DNA of 64,000 nucleotides from Chlorokybus atmophyticus (GCA_009103225.1 RHPI01003369.1:1770887-1834886); one strand, 5' to 3'; shown: positions 33,891 to 46,899, counted from the stretch's first letter. Notes: generated by a model from the sequence alone, not told the origin. A program made the numbers and translations.

Positions 33891-36145
33891 CCTTGTGAGT
33901 ACAAGAGCACATACCGGTATATGCTATTGACAAGGATTTCCGATCACATAACGCCCATCGCATTGATGATCGATAATCACGCTCATTCAACTTTGTCGGC
34001 GTCTCATTTAGCTCACTTTTTTAGTCATCATCGTCTATGTCGATGCATTGCGTGCAACCGGGCAAGTCCAAGAGGTTGCCCTACCGCGGCAGTAGGCGTT
34101 TGGTGCATGCGCGTCATGTTTTTTCGTTCCGCGCGGTACCCTACTAGTCGGTGGGTGTTAACGATGATGATAGTAATAGGGATAGGGCTTAAGGTAGGGA
34201 CAGTAATACTGATAGTTGTAGTGATAGTGGTAGGGCGAGTGATAGTTGAAGGGATAGTAGTAGTGATAGTGATAATGACAATAATATGGAATGGGTACAA
34301 GACAGGGATAGTATTAGTGACGGTTGTACTGATAGTGGTAATTTCAATAATAAGGGTAGTGATAACCTATTGTAGTAGTTTAAAAAGTAGTAGTGATAGT
34401 GGTAATGCAACAATTGTAGAGGACATTATAGTGATAGTGATTATACTAGTAATAAAGGTAGTGATAACCGATTGTGGTAATTTTTTAGTTGTAGTGATAA
34501 TAGTAATATCAATTGTAATGATAGTTATAGTGATATAATTAATCTAATAGCAGCATAGTGATTTTTATTGCGGCTAAGAATATGAGCGCCGATTGGTAGT
34601 AATATCACTATGTCTCAGAAACCTAGTTCATTGTACCATAATGATATATTAGATAAATTCAATGGTATGGTTTAATTGATTGGTTGATTACTTGAAATAA
34701 TAACCTTTCAGCCTCCATCTTGGTTCGTCACGCTCATTATACCCACCACCTTTTTGTATATGCATAAAACCTTGTTTATGAGCAGATCGTCATTAAAACT
34801 TGCAAGATGGACATGAAAAATGATGTGCTCTTACTGGTTGGTCATATTTTCTAGGACGAAGGATATACTTCTGAAACGTTTGATGATGTCATATTCTATA
34901 CTATTAGCGGGGTTAGTCTCTTCTATCCCATTTTCTTGGCGGGGGTACATTTTTATTATGGCAGAGTCACAATGGAAACAAGAAGGAGAGACGTTAATAT
35001 TGTTATTAACAAGCAACAATAAATAAGCTAGCAGTGCAGCATCAATTGTTACATTGAGAGTATCACTAAATCACGCTTTCAGCATATGTTGTGGTGCCAC
35101 GAACTCATGGTGATGTTATAAAAGGTGGTTTATTGTATGCAAAAACAAAACAACATTTCAGCGGGTAATTTACTGCTCTTCATCAAAGTGGAAAATTATC
35201 ACTTTGCTTCGCTCGCTTTTAACGCGAGAAAATGTTGATTATATTGTTAAGATTAAAACCATGGGTCATGCAACATGATATGGAGGTTGTCCTTGTGATA
35301 ACTTTATCAAGCCCATCAACTGCAAGTGATAACATGCCTGTGCGTGTATTGTGTCAACGTCCGGAAAGCCTATGCATATGGTGCAGTGAGCCATTGTAAC
35401 ATGTCGAATTCACATGAAGCTTACGCGTGCACGTGTACGGATACTTTATCATCATATCGTGATTCATTGTTCTCATTACATGTCGTTGTAGATCGCGGAG
35501 TGTCGTCAACCCAAGCTCCTTTCTTGATGTGATGCTATTGGTCTACCTCATGAGTGTTGCATCGACGTGCTTGGCTCCTTGTCAATGCACAAGTTTACGA
35601 GTGCCACCAAGCAGGTAAGTAAGATGCGAGTTGCAGGCTACCGGCAACACGTGGCTTGCGCATTGCATGAAAGTTTGAGACGTGAGGTGCATAAGCAAAT
35701 ATCGTAGCAAAACCCCGCAAATGACTGACATGAACCATGGCATGAGACTCCCCACAGCGTCCCTCGTAGATGCTTCATCCCTGACGTAGGATCTATGCCC
35801 ATAAACTCACATGGGTGCAAAGAAGACTTGTGCCACTGCTGCAGTTTCCTAGGTTTTCCTAGCCGTGTTGCATTTCCACACATGCGGAAATGCTCCGAGT
35901 GTGACACATGACCTCAACATGTTGACAGGCCAACGACAACCATGCATGCAACTATGCAAGCACTCCATATCGAACAACTTGCCGCCCAAGTTAAATGTGC
36001 ATACTAGTATATACAACATCAGCACCTCATCCCACATGCTTATTACGCTATAGCAGTGACTACTAGCTGAATTAGGAATAGCAGGCGACGGCGCCTCGAG
36101 TGGAGAGCCTCCATGCCTTGCTGCAACAAAAGCCAGACTGGGCTG
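33891..36145. other. Intergenic region with a degenerate GTGATAGT repeat tract
   Basis: No gene. 34155-34545 is a purine/T-rich low-complexity tract built from GTGATAGT, GTAGTAGTGATA and similar units, open in several frames only because of its composition. The remaining DNA up to the SMC6 3' end has no supportable coding sequence. Confidence 0.6.
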
Positions 36146-36190
36146 AAATGGCGCAGCCACGCCCGGCTCATGGACGTGGCTGCGCCATTT
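36146..36190. repeat. Perfect 16-bp inverted repeat at the SMC6 stop codon
   Basis: Arms 36146-36161 and 36175-36190 (AAATGGCGCAGCCACG and its reverse complement) with a 13-base loop. The right arm encodes the last SMC6 residues (QMAQPR); the loop contains the stop codon. It could form an RNA hairpin at the end of the reading frame or in the 3' UTR. Confidence 0.93.
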
Positions 36191-39100
36191 GTTGAATTTT
36201 CACCAAGTTTGATACTTTCACATCACTGCATAAATGGACCCATGTAAGAAATACAAGCACAGCGACATAAGCTGACACAAGAAGGGAACTTCTGCAACGG
36301 AAGCGCACCTGACGCCTTGGGGTGTCAAAAACAAGAACTGCACGTCCGGTTTCTCGTCAAGTGCATAGCGAATGACCTCGTCCACTGCAATGCGCCGTGC
36401 AATGGGATCCATCTGCGAGTACAACAGCGATACAGTCAGTAGATCAGCAACGCAGAATGAGAGCATACCCATGATCAACACATGTGCATCAACCAGTCAA
36501 TGACACTTACAAAGATGTCGAACTCGTCCATGGCGCGAAATGGCGACTCGGACCCGCAACCAAGTGCCAATGTAAACGACATGGTTGAGAAAGAGCGCTC
36601 CCCACCTAGGATGTTCGTACAAGGAAGTGAGCATGTGTAGGGTGAACCGCAAAAGGTAACCGCAAAACTGTGACATGTAACGTGACAGGTGCTATGATAT
36701 GGAGCTGTTGTCACACACCCGACAGGCCTTTCGTGTCTCGAACAGCGTTTTCCTTGCCACGAGCGGTGTTGACCTGTCAAAGCATAGTCGCATGTTTGTA
36801 CTACTATACTCATTTCTGTGCAATAGCAGGGGCATGGAACGCACAATCAGCATACCACAAGCTGGCATGTTTGTTTCTCAAAGTCCACCTCCACCTTGCC
36901 GGTCAGACCTCTTCTTGACATGAAGCTATTGAACCTGTTGATGTCGAGTCAATTAGGCTTTCACGAAGCGAAGCGAATCATAGGATGCTGCATAACCAAT
37001 GTGCCAATCAACATGCACTTACTTGTGCGCCACTTCTCCTCTGGTTTGTGCCGCCAAAGCTCTTATGGACTTGTTTCTTTTCGCCAAACTCTCATCGAGC
37101 GCCTGTGGACAAAACAATGTTTTGCAACCCATGCAGTGCAGCAGGCAGAGATGCGCTGTTGGGTGTTGTGGATGTTTGTTGGGGGGAGGGCGGGGGACCA
37201 AATGATGTGCTGCTACTGGCATACCGTTCTACAGCTCTCTGCTTGTTCTAATTCTCGACGTCTTTTCTCTGTTCTAACCCGCTGTGTGTTGGTCTTACTC
37301 TCCAAATCCTTCAAGCTCATGCCCATACTGCGCCATACATGTGTCAGACAGCCAAAGAGCACCTTGCGCTAACAGTACTTAAAGAGCGCATTCCTGCTAA
37401 GAGCTTACCGTTGCTCTTCCCTCTGGATAAATGCCTCAGTAGACTCTAGTTGCCGATTTAAGCGCTCAACAGGCTGCTTTGCTAGTGTCTGATCTACATC
37501 GTCCTCGGCACAAACACCTGTGGCTTCTTGTGCCACCNNNNNNNNNNNNNNNNNNNNNNNNNNNNNNNNNNNNNNNNNNNNNNNNNNNNNNNNNNNNNNN
37601 NNNNNNNNNNNNNNNNNNNNNNNNNNNNNNNNNNNNNNNNNNNNNNNNNNNNNTGCAGGGGTGACCCTTCTCTAAAATTGCATGAAGATGCGCCAGTTTC
37701 CCAGAGAGATGACATGTGGCGCAGTAGACACGCATAGATACCTGTCGGTGGCTGATGATCTCCTGTACACGCTGCTCAAACTTGGCAATCTTATCAAGGC
37801 ATTTGTGCTGATCGGCTTCTTTGTCCAACAGTCTCTGTTTACGCACGATGCCATGACCACTTCAGACCCTGACTCTTACACTGGATGTTCAATTGGCAGC
37901 CCTTGGCATGCAATAGCAATTACCTGGTTACAGGCGTTGAGAATGTGTAGGGCTTTGTTAAGATTGTTGGTCACCCTGTCATTGCTCTCGGCCGATTCTC
38001 TCCCTTTAGCTGTCAGAGGCACATCTGTAAGAGCTTGGGTGAAGACAAGGCACATGCACACTGTAAGTCCAATAATATTTACCGGTGACAGCATCGAGTT
38101 CGCCCCGCTTTGTCTCAAACCGCAACTGCAACTTCTCAAGCTTCAAGTTGAATTCTTCAAGCTGATGTTCGAAATTCTCCATTTCCACATCACACTCCTG
38201 CAAGGCAAAGTCAGTATGCTGATCAATCACAGCAGCCAGAATGATAGATTGTGAACCAGACTACACATGCAGGCACGACCCACACATCACATTGTTGCTT
38301 TCAATTGGATAACCACGAAACAATAAGGACTCGCCTTCAATCCCTCGTCCAGCTCGCTGACGTCCACCTCATCTGTAGCTGCCTCCTCCATCAACTGGTT
38401 CTCGGCACGTTGCAGGGCACCCCTCAGGTTGGAAAGCTTGCGTTCTTGTTCTCGCCGTTGTTTCTGCCAGATAAACAACAGGATTTCTCAAGTATTTGCC
38501 TTGTCTGCCAACCAGATATTTTCAGAGGCAATTATCAACAGATGTAAGCCCCACCTGGACAGCCTGTATGTCAAGCATTAGCTGCCTCGCTTGTTCCTCT
38601 GCAGTGTGGCGTTCCTGTTCAAGCTGCGGCTTGGAATTCTGTAACGCATGCACCTCGTGCTCCAGCTGTGGAATCTGCTGCCCAGCATCCACTCCCAGGC
38701 GCGGTGGGCGGTTCCCCTGCCTCTGTTGGTTGATCTCAGAATTGCCACGAAGATAACTGTATCCAGACAACAGTGTGAATGGAATGGAACTTGGACAGAC
38801 GAAAGCTCAATGGTAGTGGCGAGTAAGGTAAGATGCATTTACACTGTATGGCGCACTCACAACTTCTCTCCCTCAGGAGTGAAACATTCCTTCACATTGT
38901 TACCGCGCTGCCATCCAATGCGTTTCCCCAGTATATGATTTTCTACCAAGACCTGGCGCTCAACGCCTCCCTGCAAACCCCCAACCCCCAACGACAGGTT
39001 GAGCACGCATGCCAACCTTCCATGCGAAGGCAATTGCAACAGAGGTACCATTGGTGCCAGCAATTAAATATGCAGTGCTCACGTGATCCACCAAGATGTT

Positions 39101-42100
39101 AAACGCCACATCGTTTCTGAATTGCAGAACACGAAGGACCGTCAACAAATCGTCTGCTGGTAGCTTGTGCGCTGGGAGATCATACCTGAGCGACAGACAC
39201 AGCAACACCAAACCATGAGCCTGCAATTGCATGCATCGGACTAGAACTGCATGCTGCTGCTTGCCTATAAGAATGGTTACAATTCGTCAGCCCACATGGA
39301 GTTAACACAAGAATAAGTTACATTGTTAACACACCGTGGAGTATTCAGCCGGTAGGTAATGACCGTGTTGTCCATCCTCAAGTCTTTCATCAGGTCCCTA
39401 AGGGTTTTTGCATCCTGCGCGCTCCCAACCACAAACGCCTCCATCAGTCTTCCTGCTGCTTCTTCAACAGCAACATTCCAGCGAGCATCACGCAGCCCCT
39501 GCAAATCATTTGGCTCAGCTTTTACACGGATTTATTGACACTTCAAACATGTCAACACAAATCACCAGGATATTTCCAGCTACATGCTACTTTGCTGCAT
39601 AGCTCCGCTCACCAACAGACTGCCGATGGGTCCGATCGGCAATTCCTTGAACCGTTGTGCATGATGGTTTATTTTGTCCAGCAACGTTGACATCTTGTCT
39701 CCAAAGGCATTGACCTGCATGCCAAAGCCAGAGTAAACCAGAGTAAACCACATGGCAGCATGCCTTGTAGCAAAATATCACAACAAAACATCAACTAATA
39801 CAAGCAAGGTAGCCCTGCCCAAAAGTAAATTGCAGTCTTAAAACAGTTGATACTGTCAAGGATGCACACATGACATACTTGATTGCGCTGTTGATTGCGC
39901 ATCTGATTCAGGTGGCGTTCCTTCTCTCGTATGCTGGAGTCTAACTGCCCCATCTGTAACACACCACATTAATTGACACTGCCAACCACTAGCCAGAGCA
40001 ATGCCGGCTGCCTTCTATACCTTCCGGTGTAAGTCATCAGCTACGGTTTTCGCTTCCTCTGCACTGGCTCTTGAATTCCTTTCTTCAGTCTGCAAACTGC
40101 GCAAGCACATGGCGTGTGGTGAGCCAGTGGCCCTGCACCCATTGTTAGTGCGTTTAGGCGATGTACCTGAGGACATTTGCCTCTTGCACACTAACAGCTT
40201 CCCGCTGCTCGGTCACTGCTACCTCTTTAGCTCTACGTTGGTCCTGCGAGTGGTTGCAATGTAAATGGCCAATCTGGTGATAGCGGTGAGAGTTCAGTGT
40301 AGATGCTTGCAATCATGACCACTGTGATATGCACATGGTGAGGACCAGCTCTCACCTGTGTGGACTGCATAGCCTTCTCCTGAACTTCAGCTATTTGTCG
40401 CTCAATCTCTTTACGGCGGTTGCGAGTGCTGGTCATTTTCTGTTCTGTGTTCATCTTGTCGGTCTTGGCCGCGTTTTTAGCCTTCGACGCCTGAATACAT
40501 AATTGATGATATGGTCAGTGCACACTCGTAATATATCTGCTTTACTTTTCAAGCCAAGGCAGGTGACCAAAACCTGCACTCATCAGCCAGCTGGCACTAA
40601 TCTTGGACATTATCAGTAGCGTTAAATGATGCTCAATACCAAGCCGTTTTGACATACTTACATCATTGAAGGCTTTCTGAGCAACATTCTTCTCTTCAGC
40701 ATGCGCCTCCATGGCCACAGTCAGTTCTGCAAGCTCCTCTCGGTAAATCCGAACACCTTCCTCAGCTGCTGCTTTCTCATCCTGTTGGCACATGGAGCAC
40801 AGTTAGTCCAGCCACACACAAATGCATGTATACACCTTGCATTCAGCTACAGTCACCAGCATGCGACAACCGATGCAATGGTTGTTGCGGTATTCACACC
40901 TTCGCTATTGTTACAGCATCTTCAAGCTGCACGATTTCGGCATTGAGCGATCCTTGGCGTGCGGTTACTTCTTCCAGTCTGGCATCTTCTTCATACACCA
41001 TCGCCCAAGCACATGCGTTGATTAAAGCGTGCTGCTTCTGCCTCAACTTGGTCAGCTGCTGTGCCCCCTGAAGCTGGTGCTCATATTCGGCAAGCTTGTG
41101 CTGCTCTCTCTCTACATCCGTGCGCTCCAGCTCCAGTATAGGATCAAACTCTCTAACTGTTTCTTGGGCCAACCGATGATACTCCATGACTCTGTCCAGT
41201 AGGGTTGCCTTCGTAAAGAACTGCAACACAATAACTGTTCAGGACAAACACTAGCATCAGTGAGCCAACACGTGCACAGATGCATACCTGAAATTTTTCA
41301 GTGTCAGTGCCCTGATGAAGAAACACACGGCTGGCATCTTGTCCCATGACATTGATAGGGTTGCTCACGTCAATCTGTATACAGAGTACATGTGAGGATT
41401 GCCCTGGGTGTGCTCTACATGTGTGAGTGACATGATCTGGTCCAGACCAATATCAATGTGACAGCACCTACATTGAAGAGATCAAGAAGCTTATCCAATT
41501 CAGCTCTGCCTTTGCTGACTGTTTTGCCTGCAAACCAACAACTTCCATCAGCAACATGCAAGCAGTTACACTCGCTGCTGCAACACGCATCCAACCTGCA
41601 GCATCCTTAAGCCTAAACGTAGATGATCCTGTGTTGATGCGGCGCTCCACAGTAATCTCATCTCCAAAAACATCATGTCGGTATGCGTCTGGCAGCGTGT
41701 TGCGCAACGTCACTTCTGCTACAGCATACCTGCAAAGTTTCAGTTCAGGAACCGACCACGCAGGAGAGCAGAATCCGTCAACAAACAGACACTGTCATCA
41801 GCAACTTCTCAGTGTCTTACGTGCATCCGTGCTTGATGAACTGCGCCATGGAGTTGGCACGGAAAGTTGACCTTGCGGAAGCACCCAAACACACCACAAG
41901 TGCAGTGAGAAGCGCGCTTTTGCCACCTGCGTTGCGAAGCATACAACAGTTAGGTGTTGACAATGGGAACAAACCTCAGCTGATGACTGCACTTGGCTAA
42001 AGTATGCTGCCAGACAGTTTACATAGCAGTTCTCCACTGCCCATGTCGCCGGACCCAGCGCAAGCCAACTTTGTGCACACACTAACCAGCTCATATTTGG

Positions 42101-42519
42101 CACGCGCTGTCATGAGCAAAACCTATAACGCGCCACACGTGTCTTCCAAGTGATTGATGTCACTGCCTTCAGCACACTCAAGCTGGTCGACCATTAGCGT
42201 ATATAAATGCTTGCCCCTCAATAAGCATGAGCAGTGGCCATTGGTGCGTCTTGGCAAATTGTTGTAATCTATAGCTCCAGGAGTGCCATTGGTGACAAGA
42301 CCACTACAGCACAAACAGCTTTGCTTGATTATGTCGTTGTTATCTTGACTAGTCAACACACACTGCCAACTTTGCATGCAAACTCAACCATACTAAACTA
42401 TTGAACTTACTGCCATTCTGGCCAACAACGAAGTTGACATTGGGGACGAGTTTGGTCTCCAGGTGAGCATGGCACATGAAGTTCTCCACGCGAATCCTGG
42501 CCACCGTGCCCGCCGCCAT
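36168..42519 (-). CDS. SMC6: SMC6, structural maintenance of chromosomes protein 6
   Basis: Twenty-eight exons, first 42519-42411, last 36225-36168: also 41926-41821, 41729-41596, 41527-41472, 41374-41288, 41220-40900, 40781-40662, 40490-40356, 40243-40167, 40096-40021, 39953-39879, 39714-39613, 39498-39335, 39185-39083, 38970-38861, 38756-38555, 38463-38335, 38197-38083, 38024-37924, 37834-37742, (gap)-37409, 37327-37225, 37102-37023, 36934-36856, 36773-36719, 36605-36511, 36412-36309. All phases agree; about 1040 residues are visible plus up to 38 in the gap, normal for SMC6. Landmarks: IRVENFMCHAHLE, Walker A GQNGSGKSA, a hinge (about 455-600) with LPIGPIGSLL, coiled coils on both sides, signature LSGGERS and Walker B PFRAMDEFDIF. 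SMC6 pairs with SMC5 in the ATPase complex that resolves recombination and replication intermediates. Intron 17 has a GC donor. Confidence 0.95.
37538..37653. other. Assembly gap inside SMC6
   Basis: 116 N. It hides the start of exon 21; the intron sequence before it ends CCCCTGCA, so the acceptor may lie at its edge. The visible exon part (37537-37409) reads VAQEATGV... in the expected phase. Confidence 0.9.
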
Positions 42520-42906
42520 TGTACGGCTTTCCAAACTGGACCTTTTGTTAGCAACCTTCTCACACCCCACAAATACACCCTCAGTCCCTCATCGCCGCCA
42601 CCACCACCACCGCCGCCACCACCGCCGCCGCCGCCGTCTGCCCAGCAAGCAAACGTTGCATTCAACGCTCGGCTAGGGTTTGATGGACGGCGCACTGCGA
42701 GACGCCGCCGCTCAGCGCAGCCGGGCATCCGATGGCGGGAAACATGCTCCAATTCGAAAATACAACGCCAATCGAAAAAGCGCGGCAAAGGGTGGTGAGA
42801 CATTATCGCTATATGAATGGATAGGCGATGAGGTACACAACGCACTCGTTACAAGCATGCAGGGGTGATATTCGCAAGAACAGAGACGGCTAATGAAGGC
42901 GTTGCC
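42520..42906. promoter_or_regulatory. Shared divergent promoter region of SMC6 and its neighbour
   Basis: 387 bp separate the SMC6 ATG (42519, minus) from the ATG of the divergent gene (42907, plus). It contains a (CCACCG/CCG)n block at 42592-42636. A bidirectional promoter is inferred from the spacing; no TATA box was identified. Confidence 0.55.
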
Positions 42907-44697
42907 ATGGTGCGGCGGCGGGCGGAGGCGCGGCCTCCTGAGGCGAGGAGGAGGAGGCTGCAGGAGGGCTGGGACTGGGCCACGTGGGCACTGGTCCTGG
43001 GATGCGTCGTGGCTGTACTGTCCGCTGGCGCCGCCACTTGGCTGACTATCAAGCAGAGGGCACAGTTGGTCAGTTGCTACATCTGGACTGCTGCTGGTGC
43101 AGCAGTCCAACATGTTGCTTACACGTTCCATCGCTAGCATGTATTGCTTGCAGACTGCAAAGTTGTGCTTAAGACAGTGGCCAGCAGGTTTTCAGAGTGC
43201 GCTTGCACAGTGCTGAGTCTTGTGCGCTGTGCATGAAGAAAACAGTGCATGCGCTTGTTAATCAGTCTGCTTGCCGTATTGCATGGCGGCTCAACTGGAC
43301 AGCATGTCTGGTGCGCATTAAGTTGACCAAAGGCATAACGGTGCAACACCTCAGATGGTGTGTGCATGCCGTGCTTGCAATCACGTCTCCTCAGCACGCT
43401 GACATGTTGTTTGGTCGATGCTGCCTACTCCTCACTGCTTACTGCTCCCTGCTTGCCGCTGGCATACTCAAAGCATGCTTGCTTGGCCAGGCTGAGCGCA
43501 AAGCACACGTACAGAGCGCGTGGGCTCCCGACCAGCGATTGTCACAAGGGTTTGCCAACCTCGTCGTGCAGTCCACTGATGATGTCGTCCACGAGCAGCT
43601 TGCTGCTGCCAAGCCACCTGCGGACGCTGCGACATACGCCAAGCAGGTGTGTTGCCAACGCTTGCTTGCATCCAATCAGCTCTTCAACCGACGTCAAGTA
43701 CCATCATGGTTGCAGTCACTGCGCGTGCAACATATAATGGCTTGGTTCAGGTGCAGGAGCTGTTCATGCAGCATGCTCCGAACATCTCCACGCAAGCACT
43801 CCCTTCAGAAGATTTGGATGGCGTGGTGGCGAGCGGCATCCTAGCTGATCCAGCTGTATTTGATGCATACTCATACGCGCAATTCAAGGTAAAAATGCAT
43901 GCTCAGCCTGCCATGCATCATGCATCATGTGTTGTACAATGCACACATAGTATTGCTATAGCTCAAGGGAGCCTACTTCGTTTATGGTGTCTCCCAATGC
44001 AGGCTGCTGCTAGGATAATCAAGGATGCAGCACAACGGCATGCATTGACGCAACGAGTTGGTGAACGCGTGCTGAGCCTCGCTTTATCTTCTTTGGGCTT
44101 TGAGCCATCAAACCAGCTGTCAGATATAGAGAACATGAAGCAAGGGTGAGGGTTGATGGTCAGATGGTCTTTTTTCCATTGAAGTGCTGTGTCATTACAC
44201 TGCTGCTGTTCTCACAGCGCTGGCGAGATCGTCACCCAGCTGCAAGAATGGGGCTACGTCACGGACGGTGGCATAACTTGGGATGACGACATCATCAACA
44301 CATGGACTGCTTCACCACGGCATGGAAAGTTCCAGTACTGGTGCGTAAGGAAAACAGGTTGCCCACCTTCGGCGCATCACTCTACTCCTATGTGAGTGTT
44401 GTGCTCAGCTTATTGCTCTATCATACAGGATGAAGCATGCAGCCATTTTGCCTAGTGCACAGAAGTTGTATGAGGAGGAGGGTTTCGCACAGGTGAGTAG
44501 CAACAACTTTGAGCAAACATCAGTTGCCGCGAACAGTAACTATCTGACAACTTGCATTGCAGCATTTCTCATCAAGGACGATAGAAGCTTTCTTTGCAAA
44601 GTACGGCGTCGACGCAAGTGAAGATCCTGACTTTGACCCGCGCCAGCACCCTGCTGACCTTGTTGTGGAGCAGTGGACTTTGAAAGCTGCAGCCTGA
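42907..44697 (+). CDS. Unrecognised protein with N-terminal membrane segment
   Basis: Seven exons: 42907-43068, 43491-43646, 43751-43888, 44003-44145, 44218-44340, 44429-44492 and 44563-44697. They join in phase to 306 residues, TGA at 44695. The N-terminus is very basic (VRRRAEARPPEARRRR), followed by one hydrophobic span at about 24-48 (WALVLGCVVAVLSAGAATWL). The remainder is soluble, mostly helical, with motifs such as ADPAVFDAYSYAQFKAAAR, DGGITWDDDI and FFAKYGVDASEDPDFDP. I recognise no family. By the positive-inside rule the bulk would lie on the non-cytosolic side; chloroplast or mitochondrial membrane targeting is also possible given the Arg/Ala-rich start. It is divergently paired with SMC6. 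Confidence 0.75.
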
Positions 44698-45566
44698 CTG
44701 ACAACTGGACCCTGTATATATCTCAGCACAACAAGCGCAGTTTTGTATACAACATAAGCCTCATAAGCCTCCGGTACCCATGGCGTGCGCATGCTCAACA
44801 AATCATGTCGCGCATGGCCAGCTGCTGTCTGTTCTAGAGGCCAATGGCTGGAATGTGTATCACATGCTCTTCGCTTCTGGAAGAACCGCGCACATGGCGT
44901 GCTGCACTCCACTTTGATGTGTAAGACGCCGCGCCGACCACCAGCGATTTTGTGCCCACATTCTGCGGCGTGGCCTGAGGGAGCACCAGAGTACGCTGCA
45001 TAATAGAGGGTTACACTAAATAACAGTTGCTGGTTGTGCTGCAGCTGGTACACCAGTAAATGCCATGCCCCTTGCTGTCACGTACATTATGTGGGGCGCT
45101 GTTTGGTGTGTTGTTTGGTGTGTGCAACTTGTTGAGCAGCCATAGGCTCCCTCGTGGATTCAGGGCACACAGGTGTTACAACAGATTGATTCCTGAGTGC
45201 CAACACGATGGACATGGAATGCTGCAGGAGGCCAGTAAGCAAAGAAAAGACGAGCTTCAAACTTTGTGAAGCTATAAACCCTCCTTGCACTGCTGAGTTT
45301 CAGCTACACGTACTCATGAAACGTCATTGCAAGTAAATGTGACCCAGCATCCGCTTATCGCACAGCGTTACCGTCAGTCCAAGCGCTGGTTGGGCCCCCC
45401 AGATCTCTGTTCTCCTACCATTGTGTGTGGTTTGCTTGCACATCTTTTGCACTCTATTGCTTTATAAAGTACATACAACACTTGCAAGCAACTGATGTGC
45501 ACATACAACAACTAAGTCAGAACTTTTACAAGTACAACATGGACCGCAACCTCAGCGCACCCATTA
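44698..45566. other. Spacer; start of the tandem duplication
   Basis: Downstream of two convergent genes. From about 45080 the DNA matches 50440 onward (see the duplication entry). No coding sequence was recognised. Confidence 0.55.
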
Positions 45567-46878
45567 TTAAGGATAGTATATCGGCGGCATGCCCACTTTC
45601 TCTTGGTGTTTATAGTCGCACATCAAGTGCTGTGTCTCCTGCTCCTCCACCTTGCGTTCACCCTCTTCAACCTTGCTATTGCCATCACTCACGATAGCAA
45701 CTAATGAGGGCGGGGGAACAGCTTTGCAGTTGACATCAATAACAGCCTCCTCATCCCCACCCTGTGACGTGATGACATTGCTGATCATAGAGGTTGTTTT
45801 GGCTTCGATGATGTCAGCTAACAGCAATGCCCCACGACGATGACGGTGAAGAGTGCATTGACTGCAAGCCAGACACAAGGTACTATAGGTTCACTTCCAT
45901 TGTTGTTGCCTTCTTTGCTGGGCTCGAGCAGGACCGTCACGCGCTCTTCATGTTCTTGTTGTCTCATTAGCAAAGAGACAAGGAGAAGGTACCCGTCCTG
46001 CTTGTTGATGAACACGGAGGGAATGCGGATATCTTGGCTTGCAGTTTGGGCAACCACTGCAACAATAAAAAGCACACTAGTTGAGCAGCTTGGGAGGGCG
46101 CAAGTACGACGCATAATTTGCATACTGACCTTACGTCAATCAACAAAACAGAAGAACAAAGCGCGCGTGGCAACAACACATGCTTGCAAAAACACCTCAT
46201 CCTTTGTATATTATCAAACATATGCCTGGGACCGACACACACATAGCTTGTGTGTCTACTACACAGCTTGACTAGCAACCGAAAAGCACCAGAAGAAAGG
46301 TCAACAATGCCGATCACATCAACATTGACAACCACAACAACACTTCACAACTGCTTACTAGTAAAGAGGTCTTGGTCAACCTCATTGTTGTAGACGATGG
46401 CGGCGACGGCGCCTGCAAGCTGGGCATGAAGGACTTTATCATGGAAGGAGCATGTGCTCCTCTCAATCAGGGCAATCCAGACCTTGTCGCCGTCATCCTT
46501 GTCGGCAAAGGCGAGGCGGCAGCCTTCTCGGTCAGGGGCGAGTTGGCGCAAGACGCCCTTGACGCCGCCGTCCCTGGGGACAGGCGGGCCGAAGTCGGCG
46601 AGGGAGGTGGCGAGGGAGGTGAGGACATTGTTGTGGTTGGTGGTGTTGTTGTTGTTGTCCACGCTGAGGATGTTGCAGCGGCCATAAGCAATGCCTCCCT
46701 TCCACTGGAGCAGCCAAGCCACGACGAACACAACAAACGCCCACCATACCGAAAACAACAGCAGGACGCAGCACAACTTGGACAATGACGACCAGCAAGG
46801 ATGAAGCGGCGGAGACGTCTCCTCCGCCGCCGCCTTCTCCGCCGCCACGTCGCCCGCAATGGCAAGCGTCACGGGCAT
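45567..46878 (-). pseudogene. PA-domain membrane protein, copy A (frameshifted)
   Basis: Two exons as in copy B: 46878-46359 and 46056-45567, same intron position and phase. Exon 1 has an acidic/Ala-rich start, a hydrophobic span (LLFSVWWAFVVFVVAWLL) and a protease-associated (PA) domain core ALIERSTCSFHDKVLHAQLAGAVAAI, quoted here as ALIERSTCSFHDK and LAGAVAAIVYNN. Exon 2 continues IRIPSVFINKQDGYLL. In the second membrane segment the frame that matches copy B runs into TAG at 45820-45818, while the conserved tail (GDEEAVIDVNCKAV ... KVGMPPIYYP) continues in another frame. Either a real frameshift, a short unrecognised intron or an assembly error explains this. PA domains bind peptides or mediate protein sorting; no RING or protease domain is attached. 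Confidence 0.75.
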
Positions 46879-46899
46879 GGAACGCAGCTTCACAGAGAG

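Noticed and set aside
37261-37298. GTAAGA donor inside SMC6 exon 22
   Set aside because: Using it gives a stop in the next exon. Reading on to the GTATGC donor at 37224 keeps phase and coiled-coil sequence.
39000-39082. Extension of an SMC6 exon (VSTAYLIAGTNG...)
   Set aside because: Open in frame after 39083 but not SMC-like. The GTGAGC donor at 39082 and acceptor before 38970 restore the conserved hinge sequence (VDH|GGVERQVLV).
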